DNA from: Candidatus Tepidiaquacellales bacterium OLB4/UTCHB1
GTDB taxonomy: Bacteria; Bacteroidota; Ignavibacteria; Tepidaquicellales; Tepidaquicellaceae
Assembly: GCA_002050165.1 (NCBI GenBank)
Contig: MWSW01000012.1
Span: forward strand, 124,001-188,000
Direction: 5' to 3'
Length of the DNA stretch: 64,000 bases
The notes under the pieces are model-generated. The model had not been told where the DNA came from. It did no database searches and saw only the letters and a list, made by a program, of their open reading frames with translations. The position numbers were made by a program, and so were the translations under genes. This document shows, one piece after another, positions 53,624 to 63,400 of the stretch (its first letter is position 1; every line of letters begins with the position of its first letter).

Positions 53624-55633
53624 ATGAAATTTTTCTTTAAATATTTCTTTACTTTCATATTCATTTTCTATAATTACGTTTCAGGCTTCTCTCAACCTGA
53701 GTTATTAACTACTGACGCTTCACTAACTATCAGCAATGTAGTTTATTCGTTCAATGATGGTAACGAATTCGGGGAAGAACAGATTAGCACGATCACTAAG
53801 CTGAAATCGGGTGATATTTTCTCTGAGAATGAATTTAACCTGGATATGATGAGAATAAGGCGATTTTATTTCGATCACGGTTATTTCGATTGTATCGTGG
53901 ATACCAGTACAATATTAAACGATCAAGGGAATGAGATTACGGTTAATTATTACATTCATCAGAATACTCCGTACAAAATAAACTCCATTGAATTTACCGG
54001 GCTTGATAAGATCCCCGAAAATTTATCAGCGCAAATTTTCAATCACTCCGACCGTTTAATTTCTTTGCAGTCTGTTTACGTAAAACAAAATTTAGAGGCA
54101 GAAATTCTGAGGATAGTAAAGATACTGAACAATAACGGATATGTATTTGCCATACGTGAATCAGTAAACATTGAAAAGAATCTGTCAGAAGATCCGGTTT
54201 TAAAAAACACACTTAATATCAAAGTTGCTTTCCAAACTGGTGAACAATATTATTTCGGATTTACGACAATTAGGATTGAGAATAATAAATACGGGATATC
54301 TGAAGAAGATTTCAGGCGCGAGCTCCAGTTTCATGAAGGAGAATTATATAACAAGAAAAAAATTTTAGACTCTGAATCTCGGATAGCATCTATATCTTTA
54401 ATAAGCACAAATTCACTTACAATTGATAAAATTGATAGCGCTAGAAACATTATAGACTATGTATTGAATTTGACTTTAAGGAATAAATATCAAATCGTTC
54501 CCGAGATTGTCGGATATTCAATTCAAAGCAAGTTTTACGGTGGCATTGGATTGTCATATTTAGACAATTATTTCTTCAATACAAACCGTACATTCAATTC
54601 CCGGATACGTGCTTTGTTTAATTCATTTGAAGATATCCGTGTTGAATTTATTTCTCAGGTCTCTCAACCATACCTTTTTAACAATGAACGTCTTACAGGA
54701 AATCTCGGACTGAGTTTCGATTACTGGAAAGAACCGGAATTTCAGGTTCAGCAATACAAAACAAAACTCGGCGTTGCTTACGACCTTCCGGAATATACTT
54801 TCATTAATAAAGTTTTCATGAACTGGACTTTAGAATATAATGACCTGCAGTTCAATTTTTCAGGTGGTAATACTGCTTCCGAATTATCATTCAATTATTT
54901 TAATTCCAGAATTGGCTCTGATTTTTTGCACGATAACACTAATAACCTTTCATTTCCCTCGACTGGATATTTCCAATCATTTAGCATTGAAGAGACGGGA
55001 CTGATCGGGTCTTTGTTAAGAAACATTTTCCAACTTAATACCTTCAAATTCCTAAAACTGACTACACTGAACAAATTTTATGTTAATATATTTGAAAAAA
55101 ATAATTCTCCTTCAGTGCTTGGGATGAAGTTGCTCGTAGGGAACATATTTCCATACGGTGATAATGTATTTATTATAAATGGAATTTCAGTTCCTGCCGA
55201 AAATGTCCCCACGGATGACAAGTTCACCGGAGGCGGAGCAAACTCTAACCGTGGTTGGAGGTCACGAACTTTGGGAATTTTATCCAATCCCGAGCTCGGC
55301 GGAAATTTTTCGTTTGAAGGAAGTATTGAGCACAGAACTCGACCGTTCCTGGATTCTGATAATTTCATTTTAAAGGATTTTGGATTCGTAACTTTTTTTG
55401 ATTTCGGAAATGTTTGGAGCGATGCGAATAAATTCAGGTTAAACGAAATTGCTCTCTCTGTTGGTGGCGGATTAAGATATTATACAGTGGTTGGCGCTGT
55501 GAGGCTCGACTTAGGATTTAAGTTATACGATCCTCGCCCAGGTCACGTTGGTGTTACAAACTGGATTTGGCAAGACGGCGCAAATTTCAAAGATAAATAT
55601 TCAATTCATATTGCGCTCGGAAATTCTTTCTGA
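53624..55633 (+). CDS. Omp85-family outer-membrane protein (TamA/BamA-like)
   Basis: The 669-residue precursor has a signal peptide ending SGFSQ. Two or three POTRA-like domains (about 35-300: IKLKSGDIFSENEFN-like starts, YKINSIEFTGLDKIPENLSA, YYFGFTTIRIENN) precede a 16-strand barrel. The barrel contains the conserved FTGGGANSNRGWRSR motif, which lies in the RG loop of Omp85 proteins, and ends AFRLD-L-type VRLDLGFKLYDPRPGH and HIALGNSF. Such proteins insert other barrels or act with TamB. With few POTRA domains it looks more like TamA than BamA; tamB lies about 13 kb away. The start is 15 bases after a terminator. Confidence 0.87.
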   Translation: MKFFFKYFFTFIFIFYNYVSGFSQPELLTTDASLTISNVVYSFNDGNEFGEEQISTITKLKSGDIFSENEFNLDMMRIRRFYFDHGYFDCIVDTSTILNDQGNEITVNYYIHQNTPYKINSIEFTGLDKIPENLSAQIFNHSDRLISLQSVYVKQNLEAEILRIVKILNNNGYVFAIRESVNIEKNLSEDPVLKNTLNIKVAFQTGEQYYFGFTTIRIENNKYGISEEDFRRELQFHEGELYNKKKILDSESRIASISLISTNSLTIDKIDSARNIIDYVLNLTLRNKYQIVPEIVGYSIQSKFYGGIGLSYLDNYFFNTNRTFNSRIRALFNSFEDIRVEFISQVSQPYLFNNERLTGNLGLSFDYWKEPEFQVQQYKTKLGVAYDLPEYTFINKVFMNWTLEYNDLQFNFSGGNTASELSFNYFNSRIGSDFLHDNTNNLSFPSTGYFQSFSIEETGLIGSLLRNIFQLNTFKFLKLTTLNKFYVNIFEKNNSPSVLGMKLLVGNIFPYGDNVFIINGISVPAENVPTDDKFTGGGANSNRGWRSRTLGILSNPELGGNFSFEGSIEHRTRPFLDSDNFILKDFGFVTFFDFGNVWSDANKFRLNEIALSVGGGLRYYTVVGAVRLDLGFKLYDPRPGHVGVTNWIWQDGANFKDKYSIHIALGNSF

Positions 55634-55635
55634 TT

Positions 55636-56775
55636 ATGTGGGATCATATAATAGGACAAAATAGGCAGAAGCATATTTTAAAGGAGATTTTCCGGAACGG
55701 AAAAATTGCGCACGCCTATTTGTTTTATGGAATAGAAGGTATTGGGAAAGATGCTGCCGCAATTGAATTTGGTAAATTATTGAACTGTGAAAACCCCGTG
55801 AAACAGAACCCTTGTGATCAATGCAAAAGCTGCCTTCAGTTCAAAAGTTTTAATTCACCATACCTTTCGATAATTACAGCTTTGCCTTCGCTTAAAGATG
55901 AATCCTCCGATTTCGATCAGCCAACTGTGAAGACAAAAAAAACTGATCCATTAACTGATGCGTTGACAGCGGAATTGGCAGAGAAATCCAGAAATCCATA
56001 TCACAGAATAAGTATCCCGAAGGCGAACAATATACTCATTGACAGCATTAGAAAGATGAAAAATGATGCTTACCTTACTGGCGCGACCGGAAAGAGAAAA
56101 GTGTTTGTAATCTCCGAAGCGGATAAAATGAACCCACAGGCATCAAACGCGTTTCTTAAAGTGCTTGAAGAACCACCGAAGAACTCAATTTTCATTTTAA
56201 CCACATCTCGGCCAGACTCAATCCTGCCGACGATTTCAGGGAGGTGTCAGAAAATTCGATTCGATAACCTCTCAACTGCGGAAATTGATTCATATATAAC
56301 CCGACTAAATCCCGTACTTTCGAAATCAGACAGGGAAATAATTTCTCGCCTTTCTGAGGGAAGTATTTTAAGGTGCAACGAAATACTGAATAACGATATT
56401 CCGAAATTAAAGAACTCTGTTGTTAGCTGTTTGTTGCATCTTCTGAAAGGTGAATATAACAGTTTAGGAAATGAGGTCAATGTGCTAATCGCCTCAAAGG
56501 ATAAAGCTACCATCCGTTCTTTTTTAATGTTATTAAATATCTGGTTCAGAGATGTTGCGCTTGTCAAATCGGGTTTAACAAGAGGTTTTATGTTTCAGGA
56601 TATTGAAAAAAGAATAATCAATTTCTCAACAAACTTTGAATTGAACACTTACAGGATTATCAGAATAATTGAAGATGCATCTGCTGAACTCGATAATAAC
56701 GTAAACCCTGAATTGTTATTGTTCAAACTTTTTTATTCAATAAAAATTGAACTAAAGCGAAAATCAAAAATGTAA
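55636..56775 (+). CDS. holB: DNA polymerase III delta-prime subunit
   Basis: The 379-residue protein begins WDHIIGQNRQKHILKEIFRNG and has AHAYLFYGIEGIGKD at the P-loop position. GKD replaces the usual GK(S/T), consistent with a non-hydrolysing clamp-loader subunit. A zinc-type CDQCKSC motif and SEADKMNPQASNAFLKVLEEPPKN (sensor and DnaX/HolB signature) follow, with TSRPDSILPTISGRCQ. A lid insertion of about 45 residues (from about 95) is unusual in length. It lies 2 bases after the Omp85 gene. Confidence 0.92.
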   Translation: MWDHIIGQNRQKHILKEIFRNGKIAHAYLFYGIEGIGKDAAAIEFGKLLNCENPVKQNPCDQCKSCLQFKSFNSPYLSIITALPSLKDESSDFDQPTVKTKKTDPLTDALTAELAEKSRNPYHRISIPKANNILIDSIRKMKNDAYLTGATGKRKVFVISEADKMNPQASNAFLKVLEEPPKNSIFILTTSRPDSILPTISGRCQKIRFDNLSTAEIDSYITRLNPVLSKSDREIISRLSEGSILRCNEILNNDIPKLKNSVVSCLLHLLKGEYNSLGNEVNVLIASKDKATIRSFLMLLNIWFRDVALVKSGLTRGFMFQDIEKRIINFSTNFELNTYRIIRIIEDASAELDNNVNPELLLFKLFYSIKIELKRKSKM

Positions 56776-56837
56776 AGCATCGGCTAACAAATACTCCTGT
56801 TTAAATTCAGGTTGGGTTCAAAACGTATAATTTATTT

Positions 56838-58202
56838 TCAAAATCTGATAAACACATTTTCAATTTCCCATCGCTCTCTGATATTTAAAATCTCGTGATA
56901 AAAAAAGAATGGTTCTGATAATTCAAACGGGAAATAGCTACCTTTATTGAACCTGCCGTTACCGTCAACATCAATAAAGCTGAAAAGCCGGTACTTCCCT
57001 TCCGGGACAAGATCAAACCTGAAACGTCCGCTATATTCCGGGTTTTCGGTGATTGTAAATAATCCCTCTGTCGTTGGCATCAATCTTATAACGACTCTAT
57101 GTTGAAACTCAGTTTTGTTCGTAACGCTTCCTTCAACTACTCCAGCATTATCCCTTTCGATAACGGAGAAGTTAATTGTATCAGCAGTTTCCTTAGTAAT
57201 AAATGTTAATTTACCTTTCTGACCCGGTTCGAACTTTTGCACCGGGAAAATCTGAATGACTGAATCAGAAACCGGATTGAATACTAATTTGCTTTCGACT
57301 GTTTCACCATTTAAAAACAACTTCAAATCCGAACGCAATTGATCAAAAGGTAATTTCTTATTTTTTATATATGAATTGAAAATTATTCCGACCGGTAAAT
57401 TCTCAGCGCTATTTTTGATGTTAATGTACAATCCTGTAGTCCCAACGGGGAACAATGTTTTAAGATATGAAACAGAATTCAATTCATCTTCAACTTCGAA
57501 GAAATTAAAGTCAACTCCTGCAATTGATGAATCTTCATTTACAAAAGTTTTCTTAAAAGAAACTGAAACTTTATCGAGGTTTTCATTAAAAATGAAATTG
57601 TTGTTTTCATCAATTACTGAAATCACTCTGTAATCTCCACCGGGGATATTTGATAAATTATAATTTCCATCACTACCCGGGATTGCGATAAAGTCCGGTT
57701 TAAGTCCGTCGGGATTAAAATTTTCTGATTTGTATTCAGTCAGATAAGCAAAGATTTTTATTTTGTTAAGAGTTGGAGCATAAATCGTACCTGATACTGA
57801 GGATTTATCAAGTTTTTCACCTGTTGAAAATGCAAACTGAAATGGCATATCCATGTGATTACCCGCAATCCGATCTTTAACGCCGGTGCCGACAACAATT
57901 GTGTAGGTTCTATCCGGCAATAAATTCCCCGGGTATGTAAATGTAACTTCATTCCCGTCCCATTCAAATTCGGGCTTTGTATCTGTATCAGGTGTGATTA
58001 AAATGGATTCCTGAACGCTTCTTTTATCAACGTCTTCATCAAAACGGATTATAATTTTATTGCCATGGAACGAAGTCGTATTTGGTAAGGGCGATACTTC
58101 AAGTACTACGGGACCTTTAGTATCCTCCGGTCCACCGGGTGGTGGCAACTGATTAGCACAACCCGACACGATAATCAAAAATGTTATTAAAAATCTTTTC
58201 AC
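56838..58202 (-). CDS. Ig-like (Big_5-type) lipoprotein
   Basis: The 454-residue protein starts at GTG 58202, overlapping the stop of the histidine kinase gene (GTGA). A lipoprotein signal (VSGC at residues 12-15) precedes PPPGGPEDTKGPVVLEVSP, a pattern common in Bacteroidota lipoproteins. A Big_5-type domain (about 30-130; IIIRFDEDVDKRSVQESI, TYTIVVGTGVKDRIAGN) and several beta-domains follow. The last (DNAGVVEGSVTNK, GKYRLFSFIDVDGNGRFNKG) is of a type often found in surface lipoproteins. It lies downstream of the kinase gene in the same operon and is very likely translated from the same mRNA. Partner and role unknown. Confidence 0.88.
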   Translation of the reverse strand: MKRFLITFLIIVSGCANQLPPPGGPEDTKGPVVLEVSPLPNTTSFHGNKIIIRFDEDVDKRSVQESILITPDTDTKPEFEWDGNEVTFTYPGNLLPDRTYTIVVGTGVKDRIAGNHMDMPFQFAFSTGEKLDKSSVSGTIYAPTLNKIKIFAYLTEYKSENFNPDGLKPDFIAIPGSDGNYNLSNIPGGDYRVISVIDENNNFIFNENLDKVSVSFKKTFVNEDSSIAGVDFNFFEVEDELNSVSYLKTLFPVGTTGLYINIKNSAENLPVGIIFNSYIKNKKLPFDQLRSDLKLFLNGETVESKLVFNPVSDSVIQIFPVQKFEPGQKGKLTFITKETADTINFSVIERDNAGVVEGSVTNKTEFQHRVVIRLMPTTEGLFTITENPEYSGRFRFDLVPEGKYRLFSFIDVDGNGRFNKGSYFPFELSEPFFFYHEILNIRERWEIENVFIRF

Positions 58203-61200
58203 AAAATATCTTGCTTTGATTCCTTATTGCCTTTAACAAGTCCAAACTTTAACTCAACCGTGGTACCGGAACCGAGTTTGCTGTCAAATGTTATTGAAGC
58301 TTTCATATCATCCAAGGCCTTTTTAGTAATAGTTAACCCTAATCCCATTCCGGTAGTCTTTGTAGAGAAGTTAGGTTCGAATAAATTATTTAAAATTTCT
58401 TCGCTCATACCACATCCATTATCTTTAATTATAACGGTTGCCAAATTATTGCTCCCGAATGAGCGCACTTTAATTACACCGTTGCTCCCTCCAAACGATT
58501 GAAAGGAATTCTTAATTAAATTCTGAAATACCCTGTTTAACTCTTGCTTATCGGCTATGATGTAAAGCGGCAAACTGCTAAAATCAATTTCAAACTTTAC
58601 ATTTTCATCCGCCGAGTAAAGCGAAATTACCTCACTCAAAACTTCATTCACGTTGAGCACTTCGTAATTTTTCGACGGTAGTTTTGCAAAGTTGGAAAAT
58701 TCAGTTGCGATTTTACTGAGCTTGTCAATTTCGTTTGATATAAGCTTTTCGGTTTTCTTCAGGACAGATTCAAAGTTTGAAATCCCGTTTTTATTGTAAA
58801 CGTCAACAAGGTGTTGAATAGAAAGCTTAATCGGAGTGAGTGGATTTTTTATTTCATGAGCTACCCTTCGTGCGATATCTCTCCATGCTGCTTCCCTTTC
58901 AGCTTTTTTCAGTTCGGTTCTGGAACGATCCAACTCCTGTGTCATTTTATTAAATGACTTTATAAGATCACCAATCTCGTCATTTTTTTCAAGACTTATG
59001 ACGCTCGGATTCCCACCACGTGAAAGTTTTTCCGTTGCACGCTTCAGTTCTAAAATCGGCAACGACATCCTTGTACTGAAATAACTAACCAGAATAAGCA
59101 GACCGATTATTGTCAAAATATAAATACCAAGAATAAAAGTTAGCGTCTTAGTCAGCTCTTCATTGATTTCATTTTGTTTATACACAAGTTGAGATGAAAC
59201 AATTCCTGCCATCTTTCCGCTTGCATCGTAATACGGTTCGTAACCGACGAGATATGAGAGCGTTCCGATATCCTGTGTTTTAATGAACAACTCCCTTCGC
59301 TGGTGGACAATATTGTAATAAGCTTCTTCATCCAACCGGGAATCAAGTAAATCTGATTTATACAACTCCTCATTCGTTGTAGCAACAAGTTTCGACTTTA
59401 TATATAGGTTAAAATTTTTATCCGCGTTTCCGAAAATCCCGGATAGTTTTGTAAAGAACAGTTCGTCATTGTTCTGAAATTCAGGTTCTGTTTGTTCCGT
59501 CAGTTTAACTGTCTGATTGATAAAGTTCAAATCAGAGACCATCTGATTTTTGAGTGATTCTTCATTTTTTTCCAGTATAAAAGTTCTGGTATATATGGCA
59601 AGAACTATAATCGGGATAACGGAAACGGCGAGATATGAAAAAAATAACTTTTCCCTGAAATTAAATTTAATCGTCCGAAGTTTTGGAAGATTGCTTATTA
59701 CAAGTATAGAAATGGAGAATACGTACAGCGATACTGAGAATAAAATAAATTTGAGAAAATAAAACATTGCGAGCTGAACGTCATCGCGCTTCAAACTAAC
59801 GGTGTATATGGTTTCCACTTTCTGACCGTTGTCATCAACTGATTCATTCAATACGTAAAATATCCGGTATTTTTCGTCATCGAAATTTTCAATTCGCCAT
59901 CCGGTTTTATCATTGCTGTACCTTACCTGCTCCCTGAATCTGTCAAGCGAAACCGATGCAATTTTCGCAAGATCCGGATCATTCGAACTGACAACCTGAC
60001 CATTAACATACTCAGTAATAACCGGTCGGGATATTAACTTATCGAGCAAATTATCCCTCGTTTGGGTTTTAAATATATCGAACTTTGTAGGTTCAAGGAA
60101 ATTCTTGGTTTCGTACTGAACTGTGAGCAACAAATAACCAATCTTACTTTCAAAGATAGTGTTCCGAAGTTTTAACTTTTCCATCGGGGCAATTCCTACG
60201 AAATAATTCTCATCATCATTTTTAAGGATAGCAATATTTCCGAAAATAAACGGAGCATTTTCGCCACTGGTATTAATTTCGTCCTCCCAATAATCTGACT
60301 TTGCAGTAGTATCAGATTCCGACGGATTGAATAATACTTCCTTCAAACCAATTTGATAACCTTTAGACAGAAGATTTTGTTTTAGAAAATTAATCACACT
60401 ATCTTTGTTAAGCAGATTTTCCTCAAAATTGAAATCACTGAAAGACTGAAAATTCGTATCAAGTACCATCACCGACACGAGGTAATTTTCCGAACTTAGT
60501 TTACTTTCTGCCCAGAGGTAAAATGCAAGCCGGTCTTGCTTTTCAAGATCAATGAAAAAACTCTCCGCATCCGGTGTATTAACGAGGTTTGACAGCTCAT
60601 CAACTAATATAAAGTTTATCCTCTCGTCTTCATTTTCTGAAATTTTCTGACCTATTAACCGAACGTAACTCGTCTCCTGCGATATAATTTTCTGCAGTAG
60701 AATCGTTGGCGTAACAATAATGCAAATTAAAAACAGAAATGAAAAATTCTTCAACGATAAAAACTTCAAATTATTTGCAACCGGATCTAACCGCAAATAT
60801 ATGAACGCGAAAATAAAGACAAGTGTGATAATTAATAGCCTCTGCATGTAATCAATTCCAGTTTTCGAAAACAGAGGTTCTAAGAACTGATTAAAGCTAA
60901 GGTAGGTAATGAAAAAAATAAAAATCAGATTTCTTTTGAAACCCCGCTTCCTGAAAACTTTTCTGCATAGATTTATATTGAATATTATTAGCGCTGATAT
61001 CAGTACAAGCAAGGTAAATGTAATAATCAGAACGACCGACTGAATAACAAACAACTGGGAGCTTGGTATTATTCTGAGTTTCTCGAGATAATTAATATTT
61101 GAATCGAAAATTATACTTTGAATTACCGTACCATACAGGTCAATCAGAAACAATGCGGCAATAGTAATGATCAGGCTCACTATCACCAATTTTATCGCAT

Positions 61201-62347
61201 TCATTTTTAAAAGAACTTTTAAACAGATGCGGGATTTCTTTATCAAGGTAAGGGAAAGGTAAAAGGCAAAGAACAATACAAACAATGTTGTAATCAGAAG
61301 TTCACCTAACGATCTGACCACACCCCAACCGAATGTAGAGGCAAAATAAACAGGTGAAAACAACTCCGAATTAATTGTGTCAGTCGGAAACCCTATCTGT
61401 AACCAAGTGAACCGCAACAGCAAAAGAAAAACTGCCAATAAAGAAATTTTAAAAAATGAATTTGGAAATATATTGAGGAGCTTAGTTACAATGTAAACTA
61501 ATATTATGCTAAAAATTGCGTAAAGAATTGAGATGATCCTTGTTTCAAGCAAGCTGATATCCTGCAGGTACTGAAACTTGTTAATGTTCTCAAGTAGCAA
61601 AACGCAGAGTAAGCTTCCATTCAATCCGAAGATGTCAATACTGGTTTTGTTGGTTAACTTGTTGGAATCGATAAATACCTTATGAGTAATTGAGTTTGCA
61701 GGATAAATTTCACACGAGGTTGAGGTAATTTTATTGATTTCTTCTGTAAAACCTTTATCGCGGAAAAACTTTGATTTTATTCTCGAGTTAATGTCTGCGA
61801 GTTCAGCAGCGACGACAACACCGATAATCTGATTTGTACCCTGATCTTTAATAGGAAGATAAGCTAACAGAAATGTATTAAATCCCATTTCTTTTAAAAC
61901 TGAAATGGTATCACCGTTCAAGGATTGTTGAAGCAAATAATATTCGTACGGTATATCCCGCCCTCTGAATCCGAGAGACTCCAGGCGCCTGTTCATTACT
62001 TCAATCGATCTGGAAGACGGAATTTCTTTACTGAGCAAATAGTTTAAAAGCTCATTTGATTCATCTCTAACGATTAGATCAATTACCGTTTTATCGTTTG
62101 CATACGAATAGCCGAAGTTGATGAGATCATTGATTTTCAGGTCGAAGTAATTAACGACCTTCAATCTGTTTTCATCTGTTTTTTCAAGAGAAATTGAATT
62201 CCAGTTCTCATCTGCGTTCGCGACCACGAAATTTCCAACAATTTTCACTACAATAATCCACAACAAAATAAAGAAAGCGATTAAAACGAAAATCTTTAAC
62301 CGCTTTCTGAAAATTGTCTGAAAATTGTTTTTGTCTATCAGCGCCAT
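58199..62347 (-). CDS. Large membrane histidine kinase (NtrY-like) with orphan genetic context
   Basis: The 1382-residue protein has a first helix (about 16-40) and an extracytoplasmic region to about 265. A run of hydrophobic segments follows (about 270-555), then a second large soluble region (about 570-850), more helices near 870-935, a short sensor segment and a last helix near 1075. The cytoplasmic part is a HAMP domain (STRMSLPILELKRATEKLS). The HisKA domain has the phospho-acceptor His at about residue 1164 (RRVAHEIKNPLTPIKLS). The ATPase has N, G1 and G2 boxes (NLIKNSFQSFGG, KDNGCGMSEE, TGMGLGLTITKKAL). No response regulator is adjacent. The catalytic part resembles NtrY; the sensor half is not a known family. 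Confidence 0.9.
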   Translation of the reverse strand: MALIDKNNFQTIFRKRLKIFVLIAFFILLWIIVVKIVGNFVVANADENWNSISLEKTDENRLKVVNYFDLKINDLINFGYSYANDKTVIDLIVRDESNELLNYLLSKEIPSSRSIEVMNRRLESLGFRGRDIPYEYYLLQQSLNGDTISVLKEMGFNTFLLAYLPIKDQGTNQIIGVVVAAELADINSRIKSKFFRDKGFTEEINKITSTSCEIYPANSITHKVFIDSNKLTNKTSIDIFGLNGSLLCVLLLENINKFQYLQDISLLETRIISILYAIFSIILVYIVTKLLNIFPNSFFKISLLAVFLLLLRFTWLQIGFPTDTINSELFSPVYFASTFGWGVVRSLGELLITTLFVLFFAFYLSLTLIKKSRICLKVLLKMNAIKLVIVSLIITIAALFLIDLYGTVIQSIIFDSNINYLEKLRIIPSSQLFVIQSVVLIITFTLLVLISALIIFNINLCRKVFRKRGFKRNLIFIFFITYLSFNQFLEPLFSKTGIDYMQRLLIITLVFIFAFIYLRLDPVANNLKFLSLKNFSFLFLICIIVTPTILLQKIISQETSYVRLIGQKISENEDERINFILVDELSNLVNTPDAESFFIDLEKQDRLAFYLWAESKLSSENYLVSVMVLDTNFQSFSDFNFEENLLNKDSVINFLKQNLLSKGYQIGLKEVLFNPSESDTTAKSDYWEDEINTSGENAPFIFGNIAILKNDDENYFVGIAPMEKLKLRNTIFESKIGYLLLTVQYETKNFLEPTKFDIFKTQTRDNLLDKLISRPVITEYVNGQVVSSNDPDLAKIASVSLDRFREQVRYSNDKTGWRIENFDDEKYRIFYVLNESVDDNGQKVETIYTVSLKRDDVQLAMFYFLKFILFSVSLYVFSISILVISNLPKLRTIKFNFREKLFFSYLAVSVIPIIVLAIYTRTFILEKNEESLKNQMVSDLNFINQTVKLTEQTEPEFQNNDELFFTKLSGIFGNADKNFNLYIKSKLVATTNEELYKSDLLDSRLDEEAYYNIVHQRRELFIKTQDIGTLSYLVGYEPYYDASGKMAGIVSSQLVYKQNEINEELTKTLTFILGIYILTIIGLLILVSYFSTRMSLPILELKRATEKLSRGGNPSVISLEKNDEIGDLIKSFNKMTQELDRSRTELKKAEREAAWRDIARRVAHEIKNPLTPIKLSIQHLVDVYNKNGISNFESVLKKTEKLISNEIDKLSKIATEFSNFAKLPSKNYEVLNVNEVLSEVISLYSADENVKFEIDFSSLPLYIIADKQELNRVFQNLIKNSFQSFGGSNGVIKVRSFGSNNLATVIIKDNGCGMSEEILNNLFEPNFSTKTTGMGLGLTITKKALDDMKASITFDSKLGSGTTVELKFGLVKGNKESKQDIL

Positions 62348-62366
62348 TTCATATATCAGGTTTAAC

Positions 62367-62840
62367 TCAATATAAATTAATCTGATCTATGAGCCACTTC
62401 TCATTTTTATAGCGGAGTGAAACAGAAAATGTGAGTTCAATGTTGCCCGCTCCTTTATTGTATCTGTAAGATCCGATAGCGAATGCATATTTAACATTTC
62501 TATGAGATCTGTAGTAACGCACACGGTTCACGGGAAAGTAATTCAAAAAATCCAGAATTAATAATCCAGCCTGATTGGAACTGTAATACCCTTTTTCAAC
62601 TGAAATCAGATTCAAATATACTTCGGAATCAAAATACAAGTTAATGAAATTAATATTGCTGTTTGAAAATCCTTTTGCTATATCTTCAAATGCCCGTTTG
62701 CACAGAAAATATTTTATACGCGTCTGCTCATTCCGGTATTTTTTATCTGGCCACCAGCTATCCTGCGCATAAGTTTCTTTTGGTAAGAAAAAATAAAAAA
62801 GCAGGATTAAGAAAATCGTAAAATAAAGAGAAAATTTCAT
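62367..62840 (-). CDS. DUF4783 secreted protein
   Basis: ATG 62840 (rather than 62876) gives 157 residues with a signal peptide ending TYAQD. The rest matches DUF4783: AFEDIAKGFSNSNINFINLYF, EKGYYSSNQAGLLILDFLNYF, RVRYYRSHRNVKYAFAIGSYRY, then an SVSLRYKNEKWLIDQINLY end. The family has an NTF2-like fold and unknown function. It is 19 bases upstream of the histidine kinase gene, so the three genes 62840-56838 probably form one operon. Confidence 0.85.
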   Translation of the reverse strand: MKFSLYFTIFLILLFYFFLPKETYAQDSWWPDKKYRNEQTRIKYFLCKRAFEDIAKGFSNSNINFINLYFDSEVYLNLISVEKGYYSSNQAGLLILDFLNYFPVNRVRYYRSHRNVKYAFAIGSYRYNKGAGNIELTFSVSLRYKNEKWLIDQINLY

Positions 62841-62993
62841 AATTGACTGGAAATAAGTTAAACAAAAAGTATTCATATTTCAATTTAGATTATTCAAGTT
62901 TTAGTGATGCTTAAACCTGATATCCACATTTCAAAAATCTGAAGTTTGTATTCCATTGTAAAATTTTATTAAAAATTGTATGTTGACTGCCTT

Positions 62994-63067
62994 ACCGGAG
63001 TAGCTCAGCTGGTTAGAGCGTCGGAATCATAATCCGTAGGTCGGGGGTTCAAGTCCCTCCTCCGGTA
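62994..63067 (+). tRNA. tRNA-Met (anticodon CAU), elongator type
   Basis: A full 74-base cloverleaf is visible. The acceptor stem is ACCGGAG/CTCCGGT. The D arm is AGCTCAGCTGGTTAGAGC. The anticodon arm TCGGA-ATCATAA-TCCGT has the anticodon CAT at 63028-63030. The T arm is GGGGG-TTCAAGT-CCCTC. Discriminator base A is present and CCA is not encoded. The anticodon stem lacks the initiator GGG/CCC pairs, so an elongator (or the lysidine-modified tRNA-Ile2, which also has CAT) is indicated. Pair 27-43 is T-T, and 1-72 is A-T. Confidence 0.9.
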
Positions 63068-63386
63068 CACATTAAGTTCTTCTCCAAACTTCACATATCA
63101 ATCCCCTGATATAGATGGTTGCATTTTTTCCGGCCAACTTTCAAAGTTTCCAAATTTATTCATCACTTTGAAATGCTTGGTTATTTCTTTCCACAAACTC
63201 TGTTGATTCAATTAGGAATCTGCTAATACATAAATTCTAATGTAAGTACTGAATTGTTTATATAACGTTTTCTAATTAAATTTATTTCCGTATGCAAAAA
63301 TCTTTACTACATCCTCTTCCGGATTTTATTTCATTCCGATTTCGTTCAAAATCAAAAACAAATTCACTCACGAAACAACATTTACT
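63068..63386 (+). other. Intergenic region between tRNA-Met and sdhC, no gene seen
   Basis: These 319 AT-rich bases contain no convincing ORF, repeat or terminator. The sdhC promoter should lie here, and no clear element could be assigned. Confidence 0.6.
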
Positions 63387-63395
63387 AAAAGGAGG
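63387..63395 (+). promoter_or_regulatory. Strong ribosome-binding site of sdhC
   Basis: AAAAGGAGG lies 5 bases before the ATG at 63401 and fixes this start. It is unusually good for this genome. Confidence 0.8.
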
Positions 63396-63400
63396 CTACA

